A stretch of 64,000 bases of DNA from Arenibacter arenosicollis (GTDB lineage Bacteria > Bacteroidota > Bacteroidia > Flavobacteriales > Flavobacteriaceae), in NCBI RefSeq assembly GCF_014397245.1, contig NZ_JACLHY010000008.1, positions 62,001-126,000 of the forward strand, read 5' to 3'. Below the pieces are notes generated by a model. The model did not search any database. It worked only from the letters and a program-made list of their open reading frames with translations, and was not told the DNA's origin. Shown in pieces: positions 15,835 through 25,310 of this stretch. Numbering within the stretch: the first letter of the stretch is position 1; each line of letters opens with the position of its first letter. A program made the position numbers and the translations under genes.

Positions 15835-17211
15835 CTATTTTTTCGCCATTTTATAGCCTTCAATGGTAGTGTAATATTTGGTAATCATATTCGGTATCTC
15901 CCAGTTTGGCAATTTACCATCTTCCAAATACTGTAAATAATTTTGGGTTACTTGGGCAAAATGTGCCTCATGACCAATTTTAAATTCATCGGGAATATTA
16001 ATTTTCCACATATTCTCCGATACTTTTTCAGCATTCGTCCCCGGAAATTTAGAGTTTATGGTCTGCTCAAGTGCCTGGGAAATTAGATTATCAAAATTTT
16101 CACCGCCCTTGGATCTAATATATAATGTGGGCTTATAATTTTCTTCCTTACCCTGTTTAATAATCAGATCACTTTTTGTACCCCTCATTATACTATAATG
16201 GGTATCCCCAGTGCCCTCAGGAGCTTCGTAATTCCATATCACAGATACCTTGGCGTACTTCCCCTTAATTTTATAAAGCATTTCCCCATTGCAATACACC
16301 TTAAGTTTATCACCATCGATATCCTTTTTAAGATAATCGGGAAAACTATCCAGCCCGGTGACCCTGGTAAATTCATCCAGAGTCAAAACTGTTGGCCAAC
16401 GCTTGGCCTGAACCATTTCTATATCTGTACGATCTATAATCTGATCCGGAAAAAGTTCCCATTGCACCAAATCCACCAAGTGGGTGGTTACATCCACAAT
16501 TCCTTCACCCTCTTCATTTACGTCAAAAAACCACGCTGGCCTCACCAATGGCTGGCCAGAAACATACTTAAAAAAGTGATGAACACTTTCTTTAATAATG
16601 GCCGGTTCCTCAGGATTTCCTTCCAACACTTGGCCAAATATATCGGGCAACATGGAAAACTGCCTTTGCATACCAGTAGTAACTTCAAAACGCTCGGTCA
16701 TAATATCATAAATCATGACCCCATTGTCTTCAGCTATTTTAAAAGCCTCTTCCAGTTTCTGGAACCCTTCCGGATTAATCACCAATGGCTTATCCGCATA
16801 AACGTTCAACCCAGCTTTTACTGCGGCCAAAATATAATCTATCTTTTTGGAGTTTTTCCCTGCCACCACCATGACGTTACCGGGTTTATTGGCAATCATT
16901 TTTTCCAAATAATCATCCCCGAAATAACTATTCACCTTCCAATGGGTGGGGTTTTCCGACCTTGAATTATAGGCTTCTATTTTACTTAAAAAATCGCTTA
17001 CCTCCGCCCCTTCGGGAGCAAAAACATAAATGGTGGAATCTACTGCATTATACATTGTTTTTTGAACCAAGGCGGCATGAAAATGCCCTGGATCCAAAGT
17101 CATTAAACTTACTTTGTCAGGAGCAATATCAGCAGTTGCTTTCACTTCTTCTTTTTTTTGACCACAGCTAAGAAACAATACCAAAAGAAAGGTCGAGATA
17201 CTATATTTCAT
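15835..17211 (-). CDS. Gfo/Idh/MocA-type oxidoreductase lipoprotein
   Basis: A 458-residue protein with a lipoprotein signal (lipobox FLSCGQ, Cys at residue 16), so it should be anchored in the periplasm or on the surface. After the linker the Gfo/Idh layout is visible: VMVVAGKNSKKIDYIL, then GLNVYADKPLVI (the EKP-like motif of the family, here with DKP) and MTERFEVTTG. The C-terminal half fits the oxidoreductase C-terminal domain found in Bacteroidota members. Such proteins normally use bound NAD(P), which is unusual outside the cytoplasm. It is co-directional with the second Gfo/Idh gene (103-base gap) and may oxidise or beta-eliminate a glycoside; the substrate is not readable. Confidence 0.82.
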   Translation of the reverse strand: MKYSISTFLLVLFLSCGQKKEEVKATADIAPDKVSLMTLDPGHFHAALVQKTMYNAVDSTIYVFAPEGAEVSDFLSKIEAYNSRSENPTHWKVNSYFGDDYLEKMIANKPGNVMVVAGKNSKKIDYILAAVKAGLNVYADKPLVINPEGFQKLEEAFKIAEDNGVMIYDIMTERFEVTTGMQRQFSMLPDIFGQVLEGNPEEPAIIKESVHHFFKYVSGQPLVRPAWFFDVNEEGEGIVDVTTHLVDLVQWELFPDQIIDRTDIEMVQAKRWPTVLTLDEFTRVTGLDSFPDYLKKDIDGDKLKVYCNGEMLYKIKGKYAKVSVIWNYEAPEGTGDTHYSIMRGTKSDLIIKQGKEENYKPTLYIRSKGGENFDNLISQALEQTINSKFPGTNAEKVSENMWKINIPDEFKIGHEAHFAQVTQNYLQYLEDGKLPNWEIPNMITKYYTTIEGYKMAKK

Positions 17212-17243
17212 TTATTAATTTTTTTTTGTGAATAATGACAAAC

Positions 17244-17279
17244 CCCTCCTTGGTTCAAGTTATTTTGACCAAAGGAGGG
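17244..17279. terminator. Intergenic hairpin between the two Gfo/Idh genes
   Basis: CCCTCCTTGGT (17244-17254) pairs with ACCAAAGGAGGG (17268-17279) with one bulged base and a 13-base loop. On the minus strand, which is the direction of the flanking genes, no T-run follows at once, so this looks like a partial terminator or an mRNA-processing or stability element that could lower expression of the genes downstream. Confidence 0.4.
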
Positions 17280-17314
17280 ATTATTTTTACATCATTCAAT
17301 ATACAACATGTTTA

Positions 17315-18691
17315 CTAAACTTTTACAAAGTCAGTCCCATAAGGCTTTCTCTGTTCCCTGTGCAACATGGCGTTGGCCTCATTATCATTAATAAACATCT
17401 CTTTCTCGTTGTCCCATTCCAATTTTCTATCAAATTGCATGGCAATATCACTGATCAGACAAGTTACGCATGCCTTGTGCCCTTTTTCAATTGGCGAAAT
17501 TGGGGCTTTTCTTGTTTTAATGCAGTCCAACCAGTTCCCGTGCTGATCATCGATCTTCTCCAAATTGATCTCATTCTCACCAATTACCGATTCCAATATT
17601 TTAGGATCGGAGGCATTAAGGGCTTTACTGCTCTTTTCCTGATCCACAGGATCGGAGGCTGAAGCTTGATAAGCACCTCGGGATACAAAGATCCAACCAT
17701 CGGTACCTTCATAACGTATTCCGTTGGTATACCCGCCACTGGTGTAGACCGTAATTCCGTTGTCATATTCGTGTTTTACAAAGAAATCGCCATGTACATT
17801 CCACAAGCCAGATTTCGGGAATTCTGCCAAGGCCTCGACAGATTTTGGCCCTGTTAGCTCGGTATCCATTCCCCATGCCGCTGAATCATAATGGTGTTGT
17901 CCCCAACCTGTGATCATTCCTGCACCGTAACTTCTTAGGCGAAGCCACCCCGGCCTACTATAACCCTGTTGAGGGTGCACACCAATTTCGGTATAAGGCA
18001 CTTCTGGGGTTGACCCCAACCACATATCAAAATTTAAATTTTTAGGTACCGGCATTGCAGGTGCTTCCGGTCCGGCAGGATCTCCTGGAAGTCCGATCTT
18101 AACCGTATGTATTTTACCAATGCGACCATTTCTGACCAGCTCGGCAGCCACCCTAAATTGGGGCATGGCTCTTTGTTGTGTTCCAACTTGAAGTATAACT
18201 CCCGTTTTTTGAACGGCCTCACGCAACTGTTGACCTTCCCTCACGGTTAGCGATGTAGGTTTTTGCAGGTATATATCCTTTCCAGCCAATGCCGCTTCCA
18301 TTGCCGGCTGGGAATGCCAGTGGTCAGGGGTACTGATAACCACGGCATCTATGTCCTTATTGAGTAACATTTCACGATAGTCATCGTAGATTTTGGTATT
18401 CATGTATTTATCCTTCCCCGTTTTCTCCTTGTAGAACTTATCCACCAAAACCTTGGCATCGGCTGCCCTATTGGAATCCAGATCACATACGGCAACATAA
18501 CGGGATTGGTCGAACCTGATGGTATCGTGAATATCATGGTCGCGGGCAATACGTCCACAACCAATCTGTCCTATATTAATCTTATTGCTCGGTGCGTTCT
18601 TTCCAAATACACTTGCAGGTACTATAGTTGGAAATCCAACCACGGCCGCAGTGGTCAATAGGGAGTTATTAATGAATTTTCTTCTTTGCAT
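17315..18691 (-). CDS. Tat-exported Gfo/Idh/MocA oxidoreductase
   Basis: A 458-residue protein starting with a twin-arginine signal (QRRKFINNSLLTTAAVVGFP, cleavage probably near residue 30). The dinucleotide-binding domain follows: INIGQIGCGRIARDH, YVAVCDLDSNRA, STPDHWHSQPAMEAA and DIYLQKPTSLTVREGQQL, where QKP replaces the usual EKP. The later HYDSAAWGMD region carries the family histidine. Tat export fits a protein folded with NAD(P) before secretion. Known relatives include GH109 glycosidases, which use a tightly bound NAD and have the same length and signal, and 3-keto-forming glycoside dehydrogenases, so either activity is possible. Confidence 0.85.
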   Translation of the reverse strand: MQRRKFINNSLLTTAAVVGFPTIVPASVFGKNAPSNKINIGQIGCGRIARDHDIHDTIRFDQSRYVAVCDLDSNRAADAKVLVDKFYKEKTGKDKYMNTKIYDDYREMLLNKDIDAVVISTPDHWHSQPAMEAALAGKDIYLQKPTSLTVREGQQLREAVQKTGVILQVGTQQRAMPQFRVAAELVRNGRIGKIHTVKIGLPGDPAGPEAPAMPVPKNLNFDMWLGSTPEVPYTEIGVHPQQGYSRPGWLRLRSYGAGMITGWGQHHYDSAAWGMDTELTGPKSVEALAEFPKSGLWNVHGDFFVKHEYDNGITVYTSGGYTNGIRYEGTDGWIFVSRGAYQASASDPVDQEKSSKALNASDPKILESVIGENEINLEKIDDQHGNWLDCIKTRKAPISPIEKGHKACVTCLISDIAMQFDRKLEWDNEKEMFINDNEANAMLHREQRKPYGTDFVKV

Positions 18692-18760
18692 CTTTTTTGA
18701 TTTTAATTTAATTCACAAATTATTTGGTTGAAAACATGGATATTTCCCCTGTCCCCATAT

Positions 18761-19987
18761 TTAATTATTAACAATTCTGGGCATCTCCGCAAAACTCTTC
18801 CAATAAGATTCCGCTTCCTCAGCCGTAAGTTCGCCATCAAAAACCACCATCCTATATTTTAGACTGTAGTCTTTATTGGGCTCAATTTTCCATTCCTCGT
18901 GACGTATCGGGCAAAATTCGAAAAACATATCTCCCCTACCCCCATTTCCATCAATGGGCCATATACGCATTGGCTCTGGGTGGGACCTATTTTCCGGGTA
19001 ACTTAAAAACAAAACACCATTGGTTCCCTTACCATCTGCAGACTCCCCGGTTACCATACACCAGCGGGCGTTGGTACCATCAGCGGTGAGGCGATCGTTG
19101 CCTTCCGAAGTAAGCACCGTACAATTATCCTTATGCCAGCGTTCCGTAAAACGCATTCCCAAACCTCCTCCATAGCGATAGGCTTCAAAAAGAATACCGT
19201 TCTTTAAAGGGGAAGAAAAATTAGATGTATAATCTACCATATACCTATCCGGGCGATCCAAGTCCCACACCTTAACGTCCAAATCTTCGTTCAAAGCTAT
19301 TCGGTTATCCTCGGAAGCTTTTAAGTTAATATGTTCTTGACGGGCGTTGAAGCCCCCATATAAGGCCCCAGAATAAGTGTCATTAAAATCCTTAAATAGG
19401 ACCGTCCCTTGGCGTTCCACCAAATTCCAGAAATCGACGCGTTCCCCTTCAATCTGGGTATGTGTCCACGGCCCCCATATGCCATAATGATGGTAATGGT
19501 CTGGAGGTTGAATTCGACTAAGGGTATCTCCCGAGGGAGAAAGTAAAGGATGAAGGTATCCGGATTTCCGAAAGATGGAATCCACACCTTTTGGAGGATA
19601 GGTCATTCCATATCTATAGGTTAGCAATGGAATGGAACCTTTCAACAATTGAAGGTTGCCATTGTTTTTATCCGTTTTGACTCCTTCCGATCCATGGATT
19701 TGAGCCTCTTCCTTTACTATTTCATAAGAACCGTTATTGTTAGGCGTATGAACAAACCATAGCCTTTTCTGACCATTGTCAATTTGAAAAGGTATCTGTT
19801 TGCCATTATTCTTCAACACCAAATTACTTTGGTCGTCTGCATCTCCCAACCCCAAAGTATCAATTTTTAAAGAAATTGGAGAGGCTAGAGTAATTCCATC
19901 CTTCTCGGCTATTTCAAACTTATACGCTTCTTTGTAATTACATGACAGTAACAACATTACAACATAACCAAGAAATACATACTTCAT
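18761..19987 (-). CDS. DUF6807 (PmoA-like) lipoprotein
   Basis: A 408-residue protein with a lipoprotein signal (lipobox LLLSCNY, Cys16). The body matches the PmoA-named DUF6807 family: IRHxx-like region PPDHYHHYGIWGPWTH, VDFWN, GLGMRFTERWH and WCMVTGESADGKGTNGVLFL. The family name refers to methane oxygenase but members in Bacteroidota polysaccharide loci are not methane enzymes and have no established activity that I know of. The HHxG histidine cluster suggests a metal or sugar site. It sits between susD (58-base gap) and the Gfo/Idh genes (69-base gap), so it is part of the exported module of this operon. Confidence 0.8.
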   Translation of the reverse strand: MKYVFLGYVVMLLLSCNYKEAYKFEIAEKDGITLASPISLKIDTLGLGDADDQSNLVLKNNGKQIPFQIDNGQKRLWFVHTPNNNGSYEIVKEEAQIHGSEGVKTDKNNGNLQLLKGSIPLLTYRYGMTYPPKGVDSIFRKSGYLHPLLSPSGDTLSRIQPPDHYHHYGIWGPWTHTQIEGERVDFWNLVERQGTVLFKDFNDTYSGALYGGFNARQEHINLKASEDNRIALNEDLDVKVWDLDRPDRYMVDYTSNFSSPLKNGILFEAYRYGGGLGMRFTERWHKDNCTVLTSEGNDRLTADGTNARWCMVTGESADGKGTNGVLFLSYPENRSHPEPMRIWPIDGNGGRGDMFFEFCPIRHEEWKIEPNKDYSLKYRMVVFDGELTAEEAESYWKSFAEMPRIVNN

Positions 19988-20045
19988 TTAAATAGGTTTA
20001 AAGGATGGAATTTACAAAAAACTAATTAACTCAATTCTTCTAATA

Positions 20046-21890
20046 TTATTCAGGGATAGTGGTCAGTGGTGGAATATTATTTTCCGCTCCTGGATATCCT
20101 TCATTTTGGTTTATTACCCCCTGTGTATTGGCGTTAATTGCCGAAGCAGGGATTGGCCACAACACATGATAAGGACTCATAGTATATTCATCACCGTGAA
20201 TAGTTTTCACACCCTTATTGTAAAAGTCGGTAACCTCCATTATTCGGTCATACCAAAAATTATCGGTAGAGAAATTATCCAAACTATAGGTCTTACCATT
20301 GTATGCTGCTTTACCCGTCTTAGCAAAAATATAGGCAATACGTGTCAGCTCAGTTTTCCTTCCTTCCTCATAATACAATTCACGTGCACGCTCATCCAAG
20401 ATATAAGCAATATCTACATCGGTAGCAGTAATTTCATCTGCCTCTGCCCTTCTTCTCACGACATTGATATCATCTGCCGCAGCACCTAAATTTCCTTTCC
20501 AGAAGTAAGCCTCGGCCCTTAACAAATATGTCTCCGCAACCCTATATACATACCAATCGCCGTGACCTCCTGCTGGTTTTACATTTAAAGGATCTGGAAC
20601 AAAAAATTTATAATGTGGAAAGCCATACCAATTTCTTATGGTATCCGAACAAAGTGGAGTTCCATTGGGCAAATAAAGCTCCAAATTCTTTCCATAATAA
20701 GAGTTTCCAGAACTTTGTAGACTAGGTGCATTGTACACTAAATCTTCCATATCATACCAATTGCCCAACTTATGGCGTTGGTCATTATTTGCATCTTTCC
20801 AAATCTCTTTGGTACTATAATGTGTACCCCTATTTCTACCAATACCCCTACCTATTGCCGTAACTTGATCAATATCTATCCCTGGGGCATCTGACATACC
20901 ATTCTGGCCATCCGGAGTATTAATAAAGCGCCACCAGAGTGGAACTGCTTGTCTTTGAATACTGGTGCCACCGGGATAGTCACCGTTGTCCTCATAACCC
21001 AACCTATCTATAACAACCAATATTCCCTCAGTGTTACCCGGAATACTTTTGTTTTCCACCCGATGTAAATCCCAAGTTACATCCTTTGCTGCATTACCCG
21101 CATCAATGCCAAACCTATCCGTGGTAAGGGAATGTGTACCCCCATTGATTATTTGGGTAGAGGAGGCTATGGCGGCATCGAAATCACCAAGGGCAAGGTT
21201 TACTTTTGTCAGAAGATGCAAAACCGCATCTTTGTTAATATCACCGTTATTGGCAACTGCGTTTACCAAAGGAACCGCTAGATTGAGGTCTTCCTGCATT
21301 TTTCTAAGGATGGTCTCTCTAGCCGTAGTAACAAAATCCAACCGTGCTGAGGTAATCTCTTCCAATATTAAGGGAACATCCCCAAACTGCTGTGTCAACC
21401 TATAATACCTGTAAGCTCTATGAAACAAAGCTCGTCCCAAAATATCATTTTTTTGCGAATCACTTTCAAACTCTGCATCATCCAATCTTCCAATAACGGT
21501 ATTGGCATATTTAATTCCTTTATAGAATTCCTCCCAAAACCATCCTATTCGGTTAAAATTGGCACTATTCAGGTTCGCATCTGGCAAAATCAATAGATTT
21601 AAATCCTGGGCGGGACCTGATTTATCCGTTGTTCCTTCCACTGAAACCTCAGAAAAGATATTCTCTGTAATCATTGGTGCACCATCTCCATAAAACTCTG
21701 CTCTTAAATTCCTCATAGCCTGTGACAAAAGGCTATTTAATCCTTCCGGCGTATTTAAGGCATTACTTGGAGTAAAGAACGATTGTGGATCTGCATCCAA
21801 GAATTCTTCCTCACAGCCCGTAAAGGCAAAGGCCACAATTAGGGTAAAGCTTAAAAAGGCTTTTCTATAGTTGTATATAATATTTCTCAT
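20046..21890 (-). CDS. SusD/RagB-family outer-membrane glycan-binding lipoprotein
   Basis: A 614-residue lipoprotein (lipobox FTGCEEEF, Cys26) exposed on the cell surface as the lid of the SusC channel. The N-terminus EEEFLDADPQSFFTPSNAL and the TPR-like helical region with HRAYRYYRLTQQFGDVPLIL are typical of RagB/SusD, as is the C-terminal part YRVAETYLLRAEAYFWKGN and ERARELYYEEGRKTELTR. It starts 16 bases after the susC stop. It should bind the oligosaccharide or glycoside whose uronic acid is then processed by the downstream genes. Confidence 0.94.
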   Translation of the reverse strand: MRNIIYNYRKAFLSFTLIVAFAFTGCEEEFLDADPQSFFTPSNALNTPEGLNSLLSQAMRNLRAEFYGDGAPMITENIFSEVSVEGTTDKSGPAQDLNLLILPDANLNSANFNRIGWFWEEFYKGIKYANTVIGRLDDAEFESDSQKNDILGRALFHRAYRYYRLTQQFGDVPLILEEITSARLDFVTTARETILRKMQEDLNLAVPLVNAVANNGDINKDAVLHLLTKVNLALGDFDAAIASSTQIINGGTHSLTTDRFGIDAGNAAKDVTWDLHRVENKSIPGNTEGILVVIDRLGYEDNGDYPGGTSIQRQAVPLWWRFINTPDGQNGMSDAPGIDIDQVTAIGRGIGRNRGTHYSTKEIWKDANNDQRHKLGNWYDMEDLVYNAPSLQSSGNSYYGKNLELYLPNGTPLCSDTIRNWYGFPHYKFFVPDPLNVKPAGGHGDWYVYRVAETYLLRAEAYFWKGNLGAAADDINVVRRRAEADEITATDVDIAYILDERARELYYEEGRKTELTRIAYIFAKTGKAAYNGKTYSLDNFSTDNFWYDRIMEVTDFYNKGVKTIHGDEYTMSPYHVLWPIPASAINANTQGVINQNEGYPGAENNIPPLTTIPE

Positions 21891-21906
21891 CGTTATTATT
21901 TTTTTA

Positions 21907-24900
21907 TTAAAGACTTAAATCAATTCCAAAGGTGAAAAACCTAGGTGTAGGCAAACTTGGATCAGTACTTCCATTGGAATTTCTTCCGTCTATATTGGTT
22001 GGCTCTGGATCGTAAAAGTCCCAATGAGGTGCATAAACCGCAACATTTCTAGCGTTGGCATATAACCTAAGACTCTGCAAAGACAATTTTTCAAGAAGGG
22101 GTTTTGGAAATCTATAAGCAATGGTAATATTACTTAAACGGATAAATGAAGCATCTCTCCATATGGCAAAATTAGAACTACCATCACTTGAAAACAATCT
22201 TGCATAATCGTTAATTGGATTATCCGGTGTCCAGAATGGGGTTTGAATGGAGTTGGTCCTATCTATAAAACCGTTTCTGTTTTTTGCTTCATTAAACACT
22301 CTTTTCTGACCCCAATTGGAATAAACCTCAAAGGAAAAATCAAAATTCTTTAGCATAGTGAACCTATTGGACATCGCCCAACTGAAGCGTGGTGATCTAT
22401 GTCCCTGAAAAACATTATCATCCACGGTAAAATCCCCACTGTTATCAACATCGTTTATTTTCCAATCACCTGGAAAAACGCCATACTCAGCAGCTTGGGC
22501 AGCTTCATTGGTCTGCCAGATACCTATGGCTTCCTGACCCCAAATAACGTCTGTGGCCTGTCCTATAAAACGCTGATTTGTAATGTCATCCAATTCATTT
22601 CCATTTTCATCAAGATCTCCATATAATTTCCTGATTTTGTTTCTGTTCAAAGAGAAATTAAAACTGGTATTCCATTGGAAATTCTCCCTATTATAATTTT
22701 GGGTGGCCAAGGTAAATTCGAGACCTTTATTTTCTATTTCTCCCAAATTGGTAGTTACATTGTTAAAACCAATAATATTGGGCAACTCCCTAGTAACTAT
22801 AAGATCATTGGTAATATTTTGGTAAGCCTCAATAGAACCTTCAACCACTCCGTTGGCCAAACTAAAATCCAACCCTAAATTGGTAGCTTTGGTACGCTCC
22901 CATCTTAGCTCTGTATTTTCCTGAGTTCCATTGTCAAATGTAGGCACGGTAATAACATTGCCCCCGGCATCCACATTTAAATATTTATTTGCACCAAGTC
23001 TAGATAATGCAGTAAACCTTCCTATATCCCTATTCCCGTTTTCCCCATAAGACAATCTTAGTTTTAGGAAATTAACAAATTCCGAATTAAAAAAAGATTC
23101 ATTGGAAATGGTCCAAGCACCTGCTATGGAAGGAAAATATGCTCTTTTATTGTTGGTTCCAAAGGCCGAGTAACCATCCCTACGCATGGTCATCGTTAAA
23201 AGGTAGCGGGAATCGTAATTATAATTCAATCGCGTCATTACTGCATCGCCCGTACTTGTTTCGTCCTCACTATCCACTGTTTGCACGGTACCCAATTCCA
23301 AGGCACTATAGCCCAAGGCATCACTAGGCTCAAATGTATTGGCTCTAGCACGGGTGAAATAACTTTGATATTTTTCCCCATACACCAAAAACATTAAATT
23401 AAAGGAGTGTTTATCTATAGTCTTGTCCCAACGTAAAATGTTATCCAACTGCCATTCATTAATCTTGGTCACCTGTCTTACAGCAGAACCTACTACGTTT
23501 TGTGGGCTAGCTGCAGATGCATGATTGTAATATTCCCGAAATTCCAAACGATTGGTATACCCTACTTCATAAGAGAAACCCAATGGCAATTTTAACTTGG
23601 CATACACTCTAGAATTAAAGGTATGGTCCAAGTCTATACGATCATTAAACTTCTGAGCCAAAAATGCGTTAACAGCACCCGCCCCGTTATCGTCTTGGGG
23701 ACTTAAGCGTATATTACCTTCATCATCGAATTCCGAACCCCAGGGACTAGATCTTTCTATTTGACCACGGTCTGCGGCAATAAAACCTTCATTACGTTTT
23801 GCAAATTGGGTATTCATCCCAACAGTCAGCCAATCGGTGATTTTAGCATCCAAATTTAATCGCGATCGCAATGCCTCAAATTTTTCTCCATTTATTATAC
23901 CTTCATTGGAGGTTCTACCAATGGACCAATAATAATTTAATCCACCGTTTCGTCCGGAGATACTGGTATTGATATCATTTCGAAAACCTTTCTGCATTAT
24001 CCTATCGTACCAATTAATACTATTTCCAGCCAAATAATTTTCTATTTCTACATCCTGAAACCCAATTCTGTTCAACCAGGCCCTAGTGGGGTCTCCAGCA
24101 GATCCATCATAGGCCAGCCATTGATCTAAGGTTACACCAGATGGCAAGTTGCTGGGATCATCATATCTTCCCGGATTATCTATAGTATTCTGGGGATTGA
24201 TACTTTTAAATACTTCAGTTCTCCAGTTCACATAGCCTTGTGCGTCGTATGGCCGCTCCTTATAGGCGTCAGATGCCATTCCCACACTAGTATTGATATT
24301 TATGGTAGGCTTATCACTGGTTCCTCTTTTTGTGGTTACCAAAATAACACCACTTGCCCCCCTTGCTCCATAAACGGCGGCAGAACTGGCATCTTTCATC
24401 ACATCAAGCTTATCGATGTCAGAAGGAGCAATATCGGACAGGTCCCCATTATATATCATTCCGTCCACTACTATCAACGGACTTGAACCCGCACTAAGAC
24501 TATTATTACCTCGAATTCGGATTTGACTAGTACCTTTAGGGGAAGCGGAAAGCCCAATGCTAAGACCAGCCACATTCCCTCTCAAAACATCGGTCACCGA
24601 GTTGGTGGATTGGTCGGAAAGTGCGGCTGCATCCACTTGTGAAATAGCCCCTGTTAGATCCTTCTTTTTTACTGCGCCATAACCTACCAATACTACTTCA
24701 TCCAAGGTAGATGCAGTAGATTGCATAGTAACATTAATTTGAGCGTTACCATTAATTGGTATTTGCTGCTCTTCAAAACCAATATAGCTAATAGTTAATG
24801 TGGCATTTTGGCCGGCCACCTCAAAACTAAAATTTCCGTCAAAATCAGAAACCACCCCATTGGTTGTTCCTTTTTCAATAATGGATGCGCCGGGTAGCGG

Positions 24901-25035
24901 AACACCAAACTCGTCTACTACGGTTCCCGAAACGGTGAAACCATCTTGCCCATAAACGGACATTGAAAAAAATGTACAGAGAAGCGTTAGAATTAATAAC
25001 GCCCTGCACCTAACTTTTTTAAATAAATTTCTCAT
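21907..25035 (-). CDS. SusC/RagA-family TonB-dependent outer-membrane transporter
   Basis: A 1042-residue TonB-dependent channel. A signal peptide is followed by the CarboxypepD_reg-like domain (about residues 31-115: FTVSGTVVDEFGVPLPGASI, DFDGNFSFEV), the TonB-box region DEVVLVGYGAVKKKDLTGAI, and a plug domain ending IRIRGNNSL, VVDGMIYNG, DKLDVMKDASSAAVYGARG. A 22-strand barrel follows, to the C-terminal aromatic residue set of FFTFGIDLSL. There is no STN domain, in line with control by the neighbouring LacI regulator and not by FecR. It is the first gene of the ten-gene minus-strand series. Promoter and operator candidates lie at 25111-25151. Confidence 0.95.
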   Translation of the reverse strand: MRNLFKKVRCRALLILTLLCTFFSMSVYGQDGFTVSGTVVDEFGVPLPGASIIEKGTTNGVVSDFDGNFSFEVAGQNATLTISYIGFEEQQIPINGNAQINVTMQSTASTLDEVVLVGYGAVKKKDLTGAISQVDAAALSDQSTNSVTDVLRGNVAGLSIGLSASPKGTSQIRIRGNNSLSAGSSPLIVVDGMIYNGDLSDIAPSDIDKLDVMKDASSAAVYGARGASGVILVTTKRGTSDKPTININTSVGMASDAYKERPYDAQGYVNWRTEVFKSINPQNTIDNPGRYDDPSNLPSGVTLDQWLAYDGSAGDPTRAWLNRIGFQDVEIENYLAGNSINWYDRIMQKGFRNDINTSISGRNGGLNYYWSIGRTSNEGIINGEKFEALRSRLNLDAKITDWLTVGMNTQFAKRNEGFIAADRGQIERSSPWGSEFDDEGNIRLSPQDDNGAGAVNAFLAQKFNDRIDLDHTFNSRVYAKLKLPLGFSYEVGYTNRLEFREYYNHASAASPQNVVGSAVRQVTKINEWQLDNILRWDKTIDKHSFNLMFLVYGEKYQSYFTRARANTFEPSDALGYSALELGTVQTVDSEDETSTGDAVMTRLNYNYDSRYLLTMTMRRDGYSAFGTNNKRAYFPSIAGAWTISNESFFNSEFVNFLKLRLSYGENGNRDIGRFTALSRLGANKYLNVDAGGNVITVPTFDNGTQENTELRWERTKATNLGLDFSLANGVVEGSIEAYQNITNDLIVTRELPNIIGFNNVTTNLGEIENKGLEFTLATQNYNRENFQWNTSFNFSLNRNKIRKLYGDLDENGNELDDITNQRFIGQATDVIWGQEAIGIWQTNEAAQAAEYGVFPGDWKINDVDNSGDFTVDDNVFQGHRSPRFSWAMSNRFTMLKNFDFSFEVYSNWGQKRVFNEAKNRNGFIDRTNSIQTPFWTPDNPINDYARLFSSDGSSNFAIWRDASFIRLSNITIAYRFPKPLLEKLSLQSLRLYANARNVAVYAPHWDFYDPEPTNIDGRNSNGSTDPSLPTPRFFTFGIDLSL

Positions 25036-25110
25036 ACATAAATGTTTAAAGTTGGTTAGTTATTGAATTTTAGTCATGAGTGGAAAACCAAATCATGTTC
25101 ACATTCTGGA

Positions 25111-25141
25111 CAAATCTAAATAATTGCATTTTATTACGCAA
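25111..25141 (-). promoter_or_regulatory. Candidate promoter of the hexuronate susC operon
   Basis: On the minus strand bases 25118-25111 read TAGATTTG, an exact TAnnTTTG box. A TTG at 25141-25139 lies 20 bases further upstream and fits the -33 element. Transcription would start near 25104, about 70 bases before the susC ATG. Confidence 0.5.
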
Positions 25142-25151
25142 CCGATTGCGT
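25136..25151. promoter_or_regulatory. LacI-family operator in the susC-lacI intergenic region
   Basis: ACGCAACCGATTGCGT has 6-base perfect outer arms (ACGCAA and TTGCGT) around a central CG, the classical layout of LacI/PurR-type operators. It covers the candidate -33 element of the susC promoter, so binding would repress the operon. The LacI-family gene itself starts 160 bases away on the other strand. Confidence 0.6.
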
Positions 25152-25279
25152 TATTATGTTGGCAATTTTTAACTAAAAAAATCACTTTTGTTGAATTTAT
25201 ACGGTAAAATCCCTCTAATTTCACATATTTTACTCCCTAAATTAAATTGCACTTTAATAATAAAATTTTATTTGTATTA

Positions 25280-25302
25280 TTGTTGCAGAGTTTGTGCAAC
25301 AA
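25280..25302 (+). promoter_or_regulatory. Inverted repeat in front of the lacI-family gene
   Basis: TTGTTGCA (25280-25287) and TGCAACAA (25295-25302) are perfect 8-base arms with a 7-base spacer, ending 8 bases before the regulator ATG. It may be an autoregulatory operator or a leader hairpin that hides the start codon region. Its GTTGC/GCAAC half-sites partly resemble the GCAAC core of the 25136 site. Confidence 0.4.
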
Positions 25303-25310
25303 TTTATAAT

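Noticed and set aside
16198-16965. Plus-strand open frame of 255 residues
   Set aside because: It is antisense to the Gfo/Idh lipoprotein gene and has no recognisable motif or signal; a shadow caused by codon use of the real gene.
17315-18691. Calling the Tat Gfo/Idh gene a GH109 alpha-N-acetylgalactosaminidase
   Set aside because: Length and Tat signal agree with GH109, but I cannot separate GH109 from other exported Gfo/Idh proteins by eye. A family-level profile search would decide.
25188-25310. N-terminal extension of the LacI regulator
   Set aside because: The added 41 residues are hydrophobic, precede the HTH that normally starts the protein, and overlap the inverted repeat at 25280-25302.
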